From positions 62,001-126,000 of the forward strand of contig JBKGHI010000001.1 in assembly GCA_046520405.1 (NCBI GenBank): DNA of 64,000 nucleotides. Direction: 5' to 3'. Position numbers and translations under genes: made by a program. This DNA is from Myxococcus sp046520405 (GTDB lineage: Bacteria; Myxococcota; Myxococcia; Myxococcales; Myxococcaceae). Numbering within the stretch: position 1 is the stretch's first letter; each line of letters starts with the position of its first letter. Of this stretch, positions 63,204 to 64,000 are shown one piece after another. The notes under the pieces are model-generated. The model was given only the letters and a program-made list of their open reading frames with translations. It had not been told where the DNA came from and did no database searches.

Positions 63204-64000
63204 ATGAAGCTGAAAACCGCACTCCTCGCCTTTGCCGTGTTCGCCACTGCCTGCTCGGATTCGGATGACCCGAAGCCTCCGGATGGCGGCCCCCAGGACC
63301 CCGACGCGGGAACCACCCAGCCCCTCTACGCCGCCATCACCCAGGTCGCCATCGCGGGTGGAAACACCCAGAGCTACCTGGTGACGCTGGACGACATCGA
63401 GGAGGAGCAGACCGTCGGGATTGGCGACGCGATCGAGCTTCCCTCGGACTCGTACATCGCGACCGGCGTTCCGGGCACTGGCAGGTTCTTCGTCAGCAGC
63501 TCGCGGCTGCCAACGGTGACGCCCTACACCCTCAACGCGGACGGCTCCATCGTGGCCGGTAACCCGCTCTCCTTCACCAGTCAGGGCGTCGCGGCGACGG
63601 GCGGCTATCAGTCCCAGCACTACTTCGTCAGCGAGACGAAGGCCTATTACTTCGACCATGTGAACTACAAGCTGGTCATCTGGAATCCCCAGGACCTCTC
63701 CATCATCACGTCCAAGGACCTGACGGCCCAGCTCAAGGACGGCGACTTCACGTTCCGCTACTCGCAGAGCCTGGCTGTCACGGCGGGCAATGACGTCATC
63801 ATCGCGGGCGGCTGGCACGCCGCGGACGTGCGCACGATTCCGGCGAAGACGGCGCTGGTCATCGTGGACACGCAGAGCGACGAGGTGACCGTCAAGACGG
63901 ACAACCGCTGCGGCTGGGCGCGCGACGGCGTCCGGCACACGGATGGGAAGATCTACTACGCCACCGAGTCCCTGGGCAGCGGCGCGCACTTCGTGTCGCC
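63204..64000 (+). CDS. Propeller-like receptor-partner lipoprotein, 3'-truncated by window edge
   Basis: ATG 63204 follows AAAAGGAAAA and the frame is open to the window end (265 codons seen). Signal MKLKTALLAFAVFATACSDS has the lipobox ATAC, followed by an acidic Pro/Asp linker. The visible body shares AITQVAIAGGNTQSYL-type strands and FVSETKAYYFDHVNYKLVIW with the lipoprotein at 31006 (FVSETKAYYKD...VIVWNP), so the two are paralogues. It lies 58 bases after the receptor stop, probably in one transcript. Likely surface lipoprotein handing ferric siderophore to the receptor. Confidence 0.72.
   Translation, partial: MKLKTALLAFAVFATACSDSDDPKPPDGGPQDPDAGTTQPLYAAITQVAIAGGNTQSYLVTLDDIEEEQTVGIGDAIELPSDSYIATGVPGTGRFFVSSSRLPTVTPYTLNADGSIVAGNPLSFTSQGVAATGGYQSQHYFVSETKAYYFDHVNYKLVIWNPQDLSIITSKDLTAQLKDGDFTFRYSQSLAVTAGNDVIIAGGWHAADVRTIPAKTALVIVDTQSDEVTVKTDNRCGWARDGVRHTDGKIYYATESLGSGAHFVS

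Overview
The window is about two-thirds G+C or more, with strong G/C preference at third codon positions, many lipoprotein and signal-peptide genes, abundant one- and two-component regulators, and an agpS-type ether-lipid operon. Together these point to a myxobacterium of the Myxococcus/Corallococcus type. This is inferred from content, not from a marker gene. No rRNA, tRNA, CRISPR array or insertion sequence was recognised.

Layout. 1-10.4 kb: a 5'-truncated unknown protein, a frameshifted HrpA helicase, an HxlR/DoxX divergent pair, a LysR/MFS divergent pair and a serine hydrolase. 10.4-19.4 kb: an NTF2-DJ-1 fusion, a membrane pyrophosphatase, a double PPOX-fold protein, a damaged ATPase/peptidase-like chimera, a lipoprotein and an LRR-like protein. 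19.4-25.6 kb: a tightly coupled ether-lipid operon (agpS, an acyl-CoA reductase/acyltransferase fusion, an SDR) divergent from a TetR regulator. 25.7-30.5 kb: a deoxyhypusine-synthase-like protein, a PPC lipoprotein, an NQO1-like reductase, a Cys-rich small lipoprotein and a GAF histidine kinase.

30.9-46.4 kb is an iron-acquisition island. A Fur-box-like palindrome precedes a propeller-like lipoprotein, two small membrane proteins, a PepSY membrane protein and a TonB-dependent receptor. Convergent to it is a six-gene NIS hydroxamate siderophore operon: decarboxylase, IucA-like synthetase, N-acyltransferase, N-hydroxylase, MFS exporter, IucC-like synthetase. A second copy of the receptor/lipoprotein pair lies at 60.5-64 kb behind an excellent Fur box; its receptor carries an N-terminal TonB C-terminal-like domain. 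The lipoprotein/PepSY/receptor set resembles the Bacteroides xusABC siderophore-capture system and is the most interesting system seen here.

46.7-60 kb holds an aldo/keto reductase, a Dabb protein and HxlR pair, a two-component system, hydrolases and an S9 peptidase, a LysR regulator, a DUF6624 lipoprotein, a TetR/GFA operon and a MerR/hydrolase operon with recognisable operators.

A recurring oddity is single-base frameshifts in otherwise intact genes. At least nine lie in the siderophore operon alone, and every one there is repaired by adding one base. They look more like consensus errors than gene decay, so the affected genes are annotated across the shift.
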